This document shows, one piece after another, positions 48,980 to 61,480 of a stretch of 64,000 nt of DNA. Each line of letters starts with the position of its first letter. The first letter of the stretch is position 1. The translations under genes were made by a program, and so were the position numbers. Origin of the DNA: Lineus longissimus (taxonomy: Eukaryota > Nemertea > Pilidiophora > Heteronemertea > Lineidae); the NCBI RefSeq assembly GCF_910592395.1, contig NC_088310.1, positions 21,335,501 to 21,399,500 of the forward strand. Reading direction: 5' to 3'. The notes under the pieces are model-generated. The model saw nothing but the letters and a program-made list of their open reading frames with translations. It was not told the origin of the DNA and ran no database searches.

Positions 48980-51900
48980 ATGTCGCCTCTTTTCCTGCGT
49001 AGAAAAGCAGCAGTGAAACTGCCACTCAAATTGGCTTTCATTTCAGTTGTGTTCTGTGCGACTCTATTATTTTCCCGTTTCTCAGAGCGAAAACATGGTA
49101 AGTCTTAAGCGTCTATGTGATACATGCTAGCTAATGGCTAGCGCTGTCAGTATTAGCTCAATCGATATGTCAATGCTAGTTATCCGTGGCTTCGCATGGC
49201 ATGGTTAAGCACTGGTATCCGGCCCTGTGCGGTTACGCCCATTGCTGGCGCAGATTACAGGTTTTTGGCGTACATGCAGGCTTAGACTTACCGGTATTTT
49301 CCATCATTTTGATCATGACTGTCTACACAGGTCGATCACGATTGAGAGATCAAGAAGAAACAAAGAAACAAGTGCTATGGTTCAGCATGTAATACCAATG
49401 TACCATTTTTACTAAGACTGCCACGGGTCCTTTTGTTATCAAATCAGTCGACGCCGAATGGGAAAAAAAGATACTTACAGTATGCAATGAGTTTCTGTTG
49501 AACGCAAGAAGGTTGCCATCCACCCCCATCTTTGATCTTTTAAATCCAGATTGCGGGCTTAAAATCCTCATGTTTTATGCATTAAATCCTCCTAACCTCA
49601 GAAGTAGAATTTGTCCCCTGAGACCGATAGTGAGTGGTGCCAGATTATTCCGCATGCGAGTCATCTCAACGACCTCTCGGTCTTCATTAATTTAATCACG
49701 AATGCAAGGCAGTGTCAGCTTTGATAACGGGAGATGGGTGTGCAAAAATGACCAAAAACACGGACTCGAATGTCGGATCTCGAATAATCGGGATCATTGA
49801 ACACAACCGCTGGAAATAACGCTCATGATGTACATTCTTGGATAACTCTGGAGTGGAAGATGATGATGAAGACAAAGACGACGGCGACTGACGAAGAAGA
49901 TGGCGAAAAGAAGCAGAAGCAGAAGAAGAAGAAGATTTATGTACACGATGCAAACTGAGTAGTCTTCTGCCAAATACGTAGGCATAGTCTACCAAAGTCA
50001 ATCCACTATATGATATTCCTGCAGAGGCCAGTCATCTCGTTGTGAAACTTGCTGGCGTGTTAAATGGAAGTTCCTGTTATCAAAGAGACTGCTTGCCCAC
50101 GGCCACTATTTCTACGGTGATTACGATAACTCTAATCATGTTTCCTTGCGGCTCCGGGACATCATGACGGTAATGCGGTGTAATGGCAGTATTGACGGGT
50201 CAATGACTCTTGTTGTGGTAGCACCAAATGTATCACGTGACAGCATACCCGGCGGTGGAAAAGAGATCATGAGATCAAAGTAACTTATTGGCATCGTTCT
50301 TTAAATCTCTGTTGCTGCTGTGAAAGTGGCTCATGTGCCTTGAAGACCAACAGCAGTAATCCCGAATGGTTGGAAAGACCTTTACCTGATGTAGCCGTGT
50401 TCCTCCCATTTGTTAACAATTTTATGACCTCACACGAAAAACATGTCCCTACCATTCATTATGGTAACATTATACTTAATGACTTAAAACCAAGCTATCG
50501 TAAGCTAACTTTTAAGGACTTAATAACATAGTTGAGTTCCTGTCGTAAGTACACTCCATGCCATAGTTGTGTTTCTGCCATATACATAAACAGAACAGCA
50601 AAAAATACATAACCGCTAATGTCATGATACCATATAGTTGTGTTCCTGCCATAGGTAAACCTGACAATTAATGAAATAATGCTTCAGCTACTGTCTCCTT
50701 CGCCATTATTACGCCCACACGAGCGGGAGCAAAACAAAAACATCCTGCATGTAATTTATCGGAAAGAAGACTTCTTTTACCGGCAGTATTATCGGGCAGT
50801 AATGGGAGACCACTGCACTCGATCTGGTGAAAGCCCACACGAGCGAATAACCCTCTTTGATATCCACAAATGCAAAGAAAACTAAATGTAAGCTATTTAT
50901 GCTTAATAATTAAGAGTCGTTAGATAAGTAATGGATGAGAACAAATAGACGTGCGCTGCCGGCAAAGCAGTTTTGTTTTGTTTAATACAATATACATGTA
51001 AGCGCGTTCTTGTTATCAATGATGATATTGGAGTTGAAAGGAAAAGAGTTTGCTCTCGAGAGAAAATATCAAAAAGCTCTATAATTGGTTTCGTGCTGGT
51101 ATCAAGAAGGAGCAAAGGGTACCAGTTAGAGTCAGAAATTGTTTGTGTGCTCGTAATCGAGAAAAGAGCAAGATGTACATGTATATACTGGAACGATTTC
51201 ATCACAATTCTTTTTTGTTGCTGGAAATCAAGAAAGAGCAAGATGCACTGGAATGTGTACATCACACTGGTCATCGAGAAAAAGACAAATGTCATGTTTG
51301 CCTTCTTAAATCACCGGTGAGCTGTGATCTACACGTTCGCGAACCTACCATCTTGATGGTAATTCATTTTTGTATCAATTTATACGTCCATATATTCCTT
51401 GCTCTGACAACTATCAGGGGATCATGTTGCAAGCATGAAACATATCTGTCCAACAGCTTGTGTACCGCTTGAGGTGATGCATATTGATTAATACCATATT
51501 CATATGGTACAGCGTTGATATTGGTTCACTTAGGTTGGATTCAAAGCATGTTAACCACCACCTTGTGTTCTGCTGAAAACACTTCGAGGGAAATTGATAA
51601 TCTCAAAGGTTCATCACAACGAATGATTGCAGTCACCCGCCATCCTTATTACGCAGGGCGATGGCCGGGGCAAAGGCGAATGAATAACTATTATGTTTAT
51701 TTACATTTGATCTTCATTGTCTGGATTTGAACGGATCACATTTTAATCCCCCGTCTTTTGAGAGCATGATTACTGAGTGGGTATTTCCATCAAAAGTTTC
51801 ATATGAAACACTAGAAATTTCGCTATCAATCCAAAATTTCTATGGTGGTACATATGTATCTCAATATGTACATTTTAATCAGTAATTCGAGATTAAGTTT

Positions 51901-54900
51901 CGATAGTCAAGAGAAAAAGATGTGTTGTCATCCAGTCTAGCATTCGACAACATATACCGTGTTCAGAAATTATTTATTCATGAGCTGAAGAAGTCCAACT
52001 CAACATTGAGATATGTATTTAGTACATGTTTGTTTTGATTGTCATAACCTAAACTCCCATGTTAATGCTTATAAAATCTACACACTAAGCCCTATCCTCA
52101 GGAATGAAAGAAAGAAACTAGTGAACTCCACACTCCCTTTGAGTGTAGAACAATAAAGTTGTCTAATCATTTTCCCTGCTTCCCTCATTGCAGACGCATC
52201 CGTAAGAGTGGAGAGTGGTAGAGAAGGGTTTATCTCGAGGCATGTCTTGGCGATACCCTACAAAGAGCGACCCCTGATCGTCGGGGAGAATGGCACAATA
52301 AGGATTAACGAAACATTGGCTAGCAACGGGACGGAAAAGATACATGAATGCACGCCTCCTGGTAAGTATAATTTTTTTCATATATTTTTTCCCCCATTAT
52401 ATCGCTGGTTAAACTCACCACTGACAGTACCTCCGCAAGGATTCTGATAACTTTTTTAATTCAATAAAGCTACCAATTTCTATATCTCTTTTTTTCCTCA
52501 AAAAACCCGTTTTAATTTTTTTTGGTTATCTCTGGTTTGATTCAGCCATTTTAACTTGAGACTCAACTTGCCGTGGGCGTTTTCAGGCGAATCTATAAAG
52601 CTTTAGATATCAAAATAAGTCGAGTCCTCTGCATATTTGGCAAATTAATCAGCTTAGGAATACAACATGTATATAAAATCAATTGGATTAAGGAAATTTC
52701 TCACCGCCTTTAATAGATTTCTCATCGCTTTTAATAGATTTTTCTCTCTTTCTTCTGCTTAAGTGAAAGCAGCTGCAATACAAATATATCAGGGATAATT
52801 TTTTTCATTCATATCTTGGTCGCTCCTCATGATTAAAAGGTCAATAAAAGTCTCCACGTAGAGGATATATGACTTAAACTAATTAAAGTGAGCTAATGGC
52901 AAGTTATTTTCGACATCACCTTTTAAATGGAGCTCATTCTTCGTTTTAAAGGTTAATATCAAAACAGGTTTTGTAGATAGGTAATTATTATAGCAAGAGC
53001 ACCCCAACGAAGAAAACGGACAATACATTCATGACATATTTTACCACAGGTCCCAGCTAAGAAATTGATAAAAATATAGTGTGACGGCCCTTCTCCACTC
53101 AAGTGCAAGTCGGAAGGCTTCCAAGAGACCCAACTGGAACACCAAGCCATAAATGTACGACACTGTTGGATATTTTACTTCGTCCTTCTCAGACGCTGAC
53201 ACGTTGGTGATATTTGCCTTCTCTCACCAGCGAAGCACTCTAGTGGCTATGCACGCGATCGTACTCCCAACCCTTGCTAGCAGGACGTATTGATCGAAAA
53301 CGTTCGAGACAGATGTACCTGAGGCACATTGGCTACAAATCGAAGCAGCTTATCACTGCGACACCTCTTAACACCCAGATGTCATTCCTAATTTCCCCAG
53401 TGACATTCACCATCCACTGGTGAATATATCAGGACTTACAAATGTATTACTATCAGGTCTGTTGCTGGACATTGTAAATGTACATACAATTATGAGAGTT
53501 ACAATCGGAGGATGAAGCAAAAACTGTGCAGTTTAGCTGGTTACAAATAATTATTTTGTTATCCCGTTTCATGAGTGTAGAATGAGAGTTGGTACATTAA
53601 TGAATATCGAATCTGTTCGACCAAGCTGTTCCTCTTACCACCGATGGGGAGTGAAGCCGCGATGAGCTCTTTGATCGAGGTCACCAGTTGCTCCAGAAAC
53701 CACTTATCCTTAATTAAGTCCCAAAATCGACCATGAAGAACAGGCTAGAATCGATCAAACACCAATAGTGTGCGTTTGATGGTTGGGTATTGGCCACTCT
53801 ATACTGACTTGCCTCTCGAGTATGCTACGGAAATGGCTAACCTAAGATGGTTCAATTTGCGCTATAGGAAGAAAGTCTTACAATGTTTGACTCTTGGATC
53901 ATTTGGGTTCCGTATTTTTGTTATTGTTAATTTCTAGCCACTCGGAAGAGGTATGGACTAAAACACCCTAAAATGAAGGATCCCCATGCTGGAATAGATA
54001 ACAGCCTCAAACAACTATTGGGCAGATATGTACTCCTGTAGCAGAAAAATCCAATCCTTGTCAACTTGATTGCTTCTTCCAGTTCCTGATACCCAGCATC
54101 ATCCCTGTCATTTCACCCGCCTCCATCCTCATGCTTCATTTCCTAACATAGTCCGCACGTAATCAAATTCCCCACATAATTACATGCTTGATCAACATCG
54201 CACCACTCAGTTATCCACTTACAGGCGCCCTTATCCAATTCACCGCAAAATCTAAATGATTTCCACAAACCAAAAGAGGCAAGAGCATGCGTGAAAAAGG
54301 ATGCGAAGGAACAGAAAAACTCACCATGTGGAGTCCGTCATGGACACAAATTGAGCTGGTGCAATTTGTTCCTGCACTTCGGGTAACCGCTCATCATTTG
54401 CCTCTTTCCAGTCTAGTTTTTTCTAGAGTGCAGTTTTTTGGTCGAAAGAGGATTTGCATAACTTTTCTTTCTCCGAATCACTGTCCAACGTTTGTAAATG
54501 GTATGGTACAATATCGCTGCATATCGGATGACCTGTCACTATCCTCCGAGATGGATATAGATTTCGATGTGTTTTTACCGGCACTATGTTTGGCTGTGAG
54601 GTTCTTTTCTCCTCTTCCCCTTTGATGTCCATACAATTCATTGGGTAATTCTTCTCATAATGAACGAAACATGCATAAAAGCAAAACACAGAAAAAATCT
54701 TGCAGAAGATTCCCTTTAGAAAAGAACTCTATTATCAAAAGAAAAGACATACCACGACAATAAATTGGTAAGACCACTCTGAACACACAGTAAGAGTTCC
54801 TATTTATAGAATTCGTGTGATTTGTGTCTGTTAGTTATTACTGGACCCTGTCTCTTTTATTGTTTAAGTATGATAAATTGCATCTCTCTGGGATGGTGAA

Positions 54901-57023
54901 TGAATCTAAGTAAAAGGATTGACGTCAGTAGAGAGATACATGTTACACGACGATCTCTGGTGACTAGCACTATCACATTGCATGTGAACTGCTTTCAGTA
55001 CGATTTATGTAGATGTATTTTTTCACCCCTGATAAATAGCTGTCATTGTTTGCTAAGGACCAGACAACCTCCTGTTCCATTACAGCAATAACCAAACCAT
55101 TCGAGCTGCAAATCCCATACCTTTGCTGTCATAACGACCGGTTTACTCCCCCACCATAATCTGCACCAGAGCATTACCTGACAACTACGCGACCATTAGC
55201 GGGTCAATATCATTGAATAGAGAGTAAGGAATAGAGATGCTGGCAATGATGATTGATAGCAGTCGTTCTTGATTTCACATTAAACGGGATCTTTGAGCTA
55301 GAAGGAGCAATAAGACACCATCCATCATCATTCTCTGCTTATGAACGATAGCTGTGGGTGACGTTATGCATCGGAGAGACCTAAATCGTGCATGACGAGA
55401 GATGTCGGAATCGGATAACAGAGGTATCTCACGTCAGAAGATGGGAAATCCTATATTCCGCACTTTACCTTGTTGGCAACACTCCAGATGCAGAAATGTT
55501 CATTCCTTTCTCGAAATAACAAATGAAACACACATCGATCATACACATCCCTATGATACATTCAAGACTCTGCATTTCATACTCAGTTCCATAATCATTA
55601 AGAAAAGACAAATTTCCTTTTTAATATCTTTTTTATTTGTACCTCTTTTACTCTTACTTGAATCCAGCAGTTTCATCTTGTCAGTTTGGTAAATATTGTC
55701 ATCAGTAAGTGTCGTCATTGATGAAACATGAAACATGAAACCTCACGGCTCTCCTGATCGACACTATTCATCTTCAACACGACCGCATAGATTATCGAAT
55801 TTCCTTTCATCAGATTCACCTTAAGCAAATATTCAGATCAGTTGATCACTTGAGTTGAGTCTATCCTGGATGGGCTGCAAGAATCGATGATTGTGGGTCT
55901 ATGTATTTCACGCTTTGAAACACTCTCGAGAATCCAAACCAGTTCTGGCTGTAGCTACTTTTTTACCCACTGCGATTAATGTCTGTTGTTTTCTGCTGAA
56001 GGGGAGAGACGTGACCTAGTCACTTCGCATAACCTAATGTATACCTAATAGAGTTAGGTTATTGTTCTGTGGCGTATGCTGGATTGCGGAACGTTCTATC
56101 ACAAAAACACTTGCAACATATTTGAGTGTATAATAAATCATATTTGATTGCTTCCTCCATTGATCCACAGAGACATGTGTATATGAGGGGAAACCCCACT
56201 TTGGAATGCAACGTCAAAAAATGCAATTTATCATTCCGAAATGGTCGATAATGATATTACACCGAATACCGAATAGTCCGAAAAATTAGCTGATTAATGT
56301 TTGCTTGCAATTTCTATACATAACATCCAAGCCTGTCTGCATGCCAGCTGCCAGGCTCGACAATTCAAGTATCAAAGGCAGTTTTGAAACGACATGAATA
56401 TGCAGAGTTGCAACGTTTGTGCACTGATAATCTATCAGCAGATCAATGTCAATTTATACAAGTGTCACGTTTTCGTGTTTATTTTTAGTATCAGATGATG
56501 CTGTTCATCAGCTCCTTTGGCATGCTGTACAGTCATAGATTAATGGAGTCCAATGAAGCGTAGTTTGATCGATAGTGTCAATTGATTTGACTCTTGTGGT
56601 AGAATGGAGATGGTGTAATTGACATGACGGCCCTGACTGCATGGGTTTGATCCGGTATGAAGAGGAACGCGAGTAACATTACCGATGGTCAAAAAACTCG
56701 TATGAAATTTAGTAGATTTTAATGCAAAAGAAACCGCAGGGTCATCTCAAAGAAATGTACATGTCCGTACTAAATGCTTGCGCATCTGAGGCCGTCACAT
56801 AGGCCTAATGTAAAAATTTTCTGACTATGTCCATTCTAACCATTTTTCAGAGGAATCCGGTGAAAGCTTCATGAAGAATATATTAGTGAAGCCAATTTTG
56901 GCAATTGGAGGCTTCATCAATACCAGTAACCTACCCTCCATAAAACCATTACCGATTGATCCAGCTATCCAGTATGACGCTGCACAGCGGAAACGATTAT
57001 CTGCAGAACCAAAAACACAATAA
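48980..57023 (+). CDS. Type II membrane (signal-anchor) glycoprotein, 5' exons
   Basis: Exon 48980-49097 encodes MSPLFLRRKAAVKLPLK, then a ~17-residue hydrophobic anchor (LAFISVVFCATLLFSRF) and SERKH, with donor GTAAGT. Exon 52194-52361 (acceptor TTCCCTCATTGCAG, donor GTAAGT) encodes DASVRVESGREGF…, with three N-glycosylation sequons (NGT, NET, NGT) within 16 residues and ending HECTPPG. Both are phase 1. A third exon from 56851 (acceptor CATTTTTCAG) continues in frame as EESGESFMKNILVKPILAIG and could run to TAA at 57021, giving 152 residues, or splice onward. A short basic N-tail, one anchor and a glycosylated stem are what Golgi glycosyltransferases or sulfotransferases look like, but no catalytic motif is visible, so the enzyme class is not assigned. 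The gene probably continues to the right. Confidence 0.6.
49098..52193. other. Intron 1 of the membrane glycoprotein gene
   Basis: No coding region is supported. A purine-rich microsatellite-like stretch (GAAGAAGATGGCG…AAGAAGAAGAAG) lies at about 49855-49935. The intron also contains the degenerate repeat at 51095-51295. Confidence 0.5.
51095..51295. repeat. Degenerate tandem repeat (ATCRAGAAAGAGCAAGATG)
   Basis: Four copies of a motif of the form GCTGGTAATCGAGAAAGAGC start near 51095, 51149, 51220 and 51266. Partly conserved CACTGG/GTACAT words lie between them, and the spacing varies from 47 to 71 bp. The open 140-residue plus-strand frame across it is a by-product of the repeat. Confidence 0.65.
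52362..56850. other. Intron 2 of the membrane glycoprotein gene
   Basis: No exon with good splice sites and coding character was found. A small 21-bp direct duplication (CTCACCGCCTTTAATAGATTT and a near copy) occurs at about 52700-52741. Confidence 0.45.
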
Positions 57024-58709
57024 CGATCGGAACTAATAGCATGCAGAAAAACGTGTTCTCATTTTATCAATACTTTTGCATCTTTCCAGCTGAGCGCAAA
57101 GGGAAAAAACTCCCTGAGCTGCTTTCTATTATATTGAGTTGAAACAAATCCATTACGAAATAACACCACATTATGGATATAGATTTCTCAGTTTAGTTGT
57201 TGGGAAACAATTGCTTTAATGTATGATTTGCTAGTCAGCAAAGAATGTCCTGAGCCTCCGAAGGAACATCCTGACAATATCAGGCCATTTCACTCGATAC
57301 ATACTTATTCCCTCGGAGAAGTTGTGTTTTAGTCCCTGCTTGCAAGAGGATGCCGAAGGAACTGATAAGTAATCAAGTACATGTAACACCAAGTAAGCAG
57401 GTTTACTTTCATTTCCCAACACAAATCTCGCTTCCCATTTTTTCGACTGTCTTCTTACTTTGGACAAGACCAATCTCAGTTTCTGTCAGTTGGTTTCTAG
57501 CTATGAATTATTCAGTGCCTAACACAAAAGTATCGCAGCTTTGTCAAGTTTAGTGTCAGCCAATTTTCTCAAAGCATGCAACCGTCACAACCTTGCATTA
57601 TTCATTCTCTCGTTACAACAGAATTCCCCTTCAATGAGTCAGGTCACCTCCTTCCAACCAACAAGTATTGTTCATACCTAGTCACTCAAGATAATAGGCG
57701 TCCATCAGTTGTGAGAACAACATCATTTAATTGATCCAAAGATGATACTTTTTTATATAAGATTCACCAATCCTGACATCAGTACAGCGTGACATGTCTG
57801 CAAAATTTGAAAAATTAGTTGAGATTTAATCGATATAGACCCATTCTACGTGCCGATTCTAAGAGTTATGCCGGAGTAGTTGCCCATCAGAGCTTAGCTG
57901 CTTCAGTCCATTATCTAGTATCTCGCTTCCTCTGTAATTGGAAATCAATGAAATTGGCTCAAAATGCTCGTTTTTTTCAATTCGGCCAAAGCCACGAACC
58001 TATTTATTCTAAACCAGGATTCGTTTCATTATTCATAAATGTTCTTGAACTAACTACTTGGGAAATGAGAAATCTGATAAATGATACAGAGGTAATACAA
58101 GGAAATTGTTCAACTCGCTCATATCCCAATGATGTTATGTGGCATGTTACTTTACGCCAACTTGGTCCAATGTGCCTTTTTGTGTGACTGCTAGCTGCGT
58201 TCCCTTATAATCCGGTCTGAAACCGACATTTGTAACTTTGTTTATCACGACTTTGTCTAGCTGCATCATGCAGGGCATGCAACAAGAATGACGCGAAAAC
58301 ATGACACATACGTTGTAGGCTCTAATTAGAGTAGTATTCATTGACTGTGTCAGCGACAACTCCTGGCAATTGGTGTCATCCTGACACTTCAATAACATCT
58401 ATGTAATATGATTGAGCCGGAAAACGGAAGCTGGCCATAAATTACTTTCGGCGTGTGATCAGCGTAATCGCGGAGGTGCTGATTATGTTATTGGGATTTA
58501 ATCGGGCCGAAAACATGATCATGACTTGGTAACTTCTCAATCATTATCAATATGCTGATCGTAGAGGACTAACGGCATGGATGAAGGATGGATATCGCAT
58601 GAAGGTAGTCCGATGTGGTTGTCCTCGATGACATCAATATTGTCACAAAGTGCAGATGCGACGTCTTAGAGGAATTAAATGCTGGTAGTTGTGCTTTACG
58701 ATTGAAAAG

Positions 58710-58802
58710 CCAAAATATGACATGTAATGTTGCGTCTCCTCCAAAATATGACATGTAATGTTGCGTCTCCTCCAAAATATGACATGTAATGTTGCGTCTC
58801 CT
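58710..58802. repeat. 31-bp unit repeated exactly three times
   Basis: Copies at 58710-58740, 58741-58771 and 58772-58802 of CCAAAATATGACATGTAATG followed by TTGCGTCTCCT are identical. A truncated fourth begins CCAAACATG. Exactness indicates recent expansion, and copy number may vary between individuals. Confidence 0.95.
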
Positions 58803-61369
58803 CCAAACATGCTGTTGGTGGAATGTCATATTTTCAGGCAAAATTGGTCAAACTGCGTTCTTGATAAAAGCTAAAGCCAACATTGCTGATAGAGGATATA
58901 ACATGTTGACAAGTTGCTACATCAAGGATACTACTTAATAGCAATCCAGGGATACCAGCCCTTTCCCAGGGTGTGGCTTCATCATCTAGTCAGAAAGTGA
59001 TTGGATACAGGGATCATATCATGTTCAGTTCAATGCACCTTATACATCACACCCCAGGTTTCGAGAGGGGAGTCAAATGATGCGGAAATGTAGTGTCACA
59101 AACGCTAGATATGACACTCCCCACAACGCTGAAGCTAATAGCCTGTCTCATTCAACAGGTTCAGATCATTCGACGCGGCTTATTACAGAGGATAAAACTC
59201 ACATTCACTCTTCTCTTGTGATGATATCAAGTTTATTTCATTTTCAAATGTCACAAAACGTTTCGCGCGGAGATGAAGCCTAGATGACATTTATCTTAAA
59301 ATGTGACAGATTCTTATTAATTCTCTCCCAGAAGTAACTTAATGTCATTAGACGAATTCAATCCATTGTAAGCCCTTCGTCAAGCAGAATTCTTGGTGTG
59401 CCGTTATATTAAGACATCCTGCTTCAGAGGATTCCTGCTTCGGAGAAACAAGATTCCGGGTTTCTCATTGGCCAATAACTTAAGGAAGTTGATGGTAATC
59501 AGAAACGTGCATACGGCATCACTTTGCGATCCTATTTGTCAGGTGAAAAGTTTAATAGGTCTGTAAAAAAACTCAACAGCTTGACTTTCATGATCTGCCC
59601 TTAATAGAAAGTGCATGTGTGTTCTCCTTACCATATTTTTAATTCACTGAATCTTTATCGATACAGAGGTCGGACCTACGAATAGACATACTCGATAGGA
59701 AGCTGTCAAGAATGTTCCTGGCGAGATACTATTATGTCAAACAGAGTCTAACCAAGATTGGCAAATGCATTATAAGCGAGTCAGTTCCTTCGTTGCATAG
59801 ATTTTATCCATCATGACATTGGCTAAAGCAAATTGCCTGTCCGCGTTTAATATTGGGTATATCTTAATTTTCATACACTGGGGGGCGATTGATCAGAGCT
59901 CGTGTCAAGTTGACAGGTGCTTTATCCTTGGGCTTGAACGGGTTTCTGGTGTCACAGGGCATAGTCAATTTGCCCTTAAGGGTGTTTTTTAATACAGCTG
60001 ATACAGCCAGTATAGCCCGAAGACTTAATAGGAAATTGTCGAGTATGAAACTGTTATCGTTACATCTGCTCAAATCGTTTTAATCCTAGTAGCAAAATAG
60101 GACTTGACATGATTTACAGGGCCTTGTCTAGAGGGACATGGTAGTTTTCTGACATGTATGAAATCAGGTTTATAAAATGCAGCCAACCATCCTGCTGGAC
60201 GTGCTCAGTTAGAAAGCCTGCCTATCAGACTGATTATTATGCTCATCTTTGACCACATTGAGACTGAACTGCTTTCCACTTCTTCCCCAATGCTTTTATG
60301 GGCCAGAAATCAATGCCGTTGGAATTAGTTAACGCTAGCTTCATCGAAGCATACAATTCTACGGTACCAGTCCATCATGTAACGTTTGACCTTTGAGTAA
60401 GCTTAATGAGCTATCCAATTGATTTTCAAAAGTCATAAATACGATTGATGCCATGTCAATCGTCGCATTCGTTGTTGTCATCGATTGAAGTGATGCACAT
60501 CATTAACGGCGTTGCACTCCTTGGGGAGGAAACTGTATACATGTATACCTACTGAACAGCCAATATTAAAAACATTTCTTCCGGGTAGTTCAAATATGCG
60601 CAACAACGAATAATACCAGCTTAGCAAGGGCGTGGACCTGGACTTGGTATATTCGACTACAGTGGCATGTTAGCGGTTATTTGCAAAAGGAGCTGTGTCT
60701 GGGAGACCTGTAGGGCCAGAGAGAATTACTTATTTCAGACTATACTGCTGTTGTTATATAACGCCTCGGCAAAGGCCACTTTTGTTTTGCCTGGTCATCT
60801 CCTCTCCGACCTAGTGCTCCACAGCAGATCCACAGCCGCCTTCCCATGGGAATAATGCTATACGGAAACACTAAATCACTTCAGTTTGCTGAACGGAATG
60901 GCTGGACCCAGCGGAGGCCATGACTATGGCAGATGAATGCAAATCAGCGGAAAGGGAACGGTTAAGAGATATGCTGAGGAATTTGCATTTCTCAGTGGAC
61001 ATATATGTAGGTTTAGCAATTGAAGCACTACCATCGACTATTTGGCAAAGGCCATCTCAAGTTTGTTGATTTCTAGCCGAGTTGAAGCTATAAAGAGGTT
61101 GCAATGCCAAATACTGTATCATATCCTTGTTATGCTGGTTTTCATTGACTACATGTCGATACCCCTAATTATACATGTATTGTAGGTTTGGACGCACATG
61201 CGAATGTAGGAAATTAATTAGAGTGATGACCAGGAACGTAAAGTTCTTTATCTTCTCTTAGTAATGCAGATGTGCATAAGACCGGCTTCATCATTGTAGC
61301 TCATTCTAAGATACCATGCCCAGAGTTGTATCATGGCCACAGCCAAGCTAAAACAGGTTTACATCATGC

Positions 61370-61480
61370 CCAGAAGCAGGTCCCGGCTGTGCGGCTGCGT
61401 GGCCAGATCTACAATCTGTTATTTTTGTGAAGCGCTTTGATAAAGACCCTGGTCAGCGGAAAGCGCTATATTTATAACCT
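61370..61480 (+). mobile_element. SINE-like fragment (AAGCGCTTTGA…GAAAGCGCTATAT tail)
   Basis: 61430-61440 AAGCGCTTTGA and 61459-61473 GAAAGCGCTATATTT form the paired AGCGCT words seen at the 3' end of many animal SINEs and their partner LINEs. A GC-richer block (GGCTGTGCGGCTGCGTGGCC) precedes them, as a conserved central domain would. No tRNA-like head with A and B boxes was recognised, so the copy is probably 5'-truncated. Confidence 0.5.

Noticed and set aside
49855-49935. Plus-strand acidic/basic repeat as a coding region
   Set aside because: GAA/AAG-rich simple sequence; frames on both strands are low complexity and lie in an intron.
51050-51472. 140-residue plus-strand frame
   Set aside because: It coincides with a degenerate tandem repeat inside an intron; the repeated peptide pattern follows the DNA repeat.
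59864-60083. Overlapping frames on both strands, 64-69 residues
   Set aside because: No domain, no splice sites of quality and no repeat evidence; considered as a transposon remnant but nothing specific supports it.
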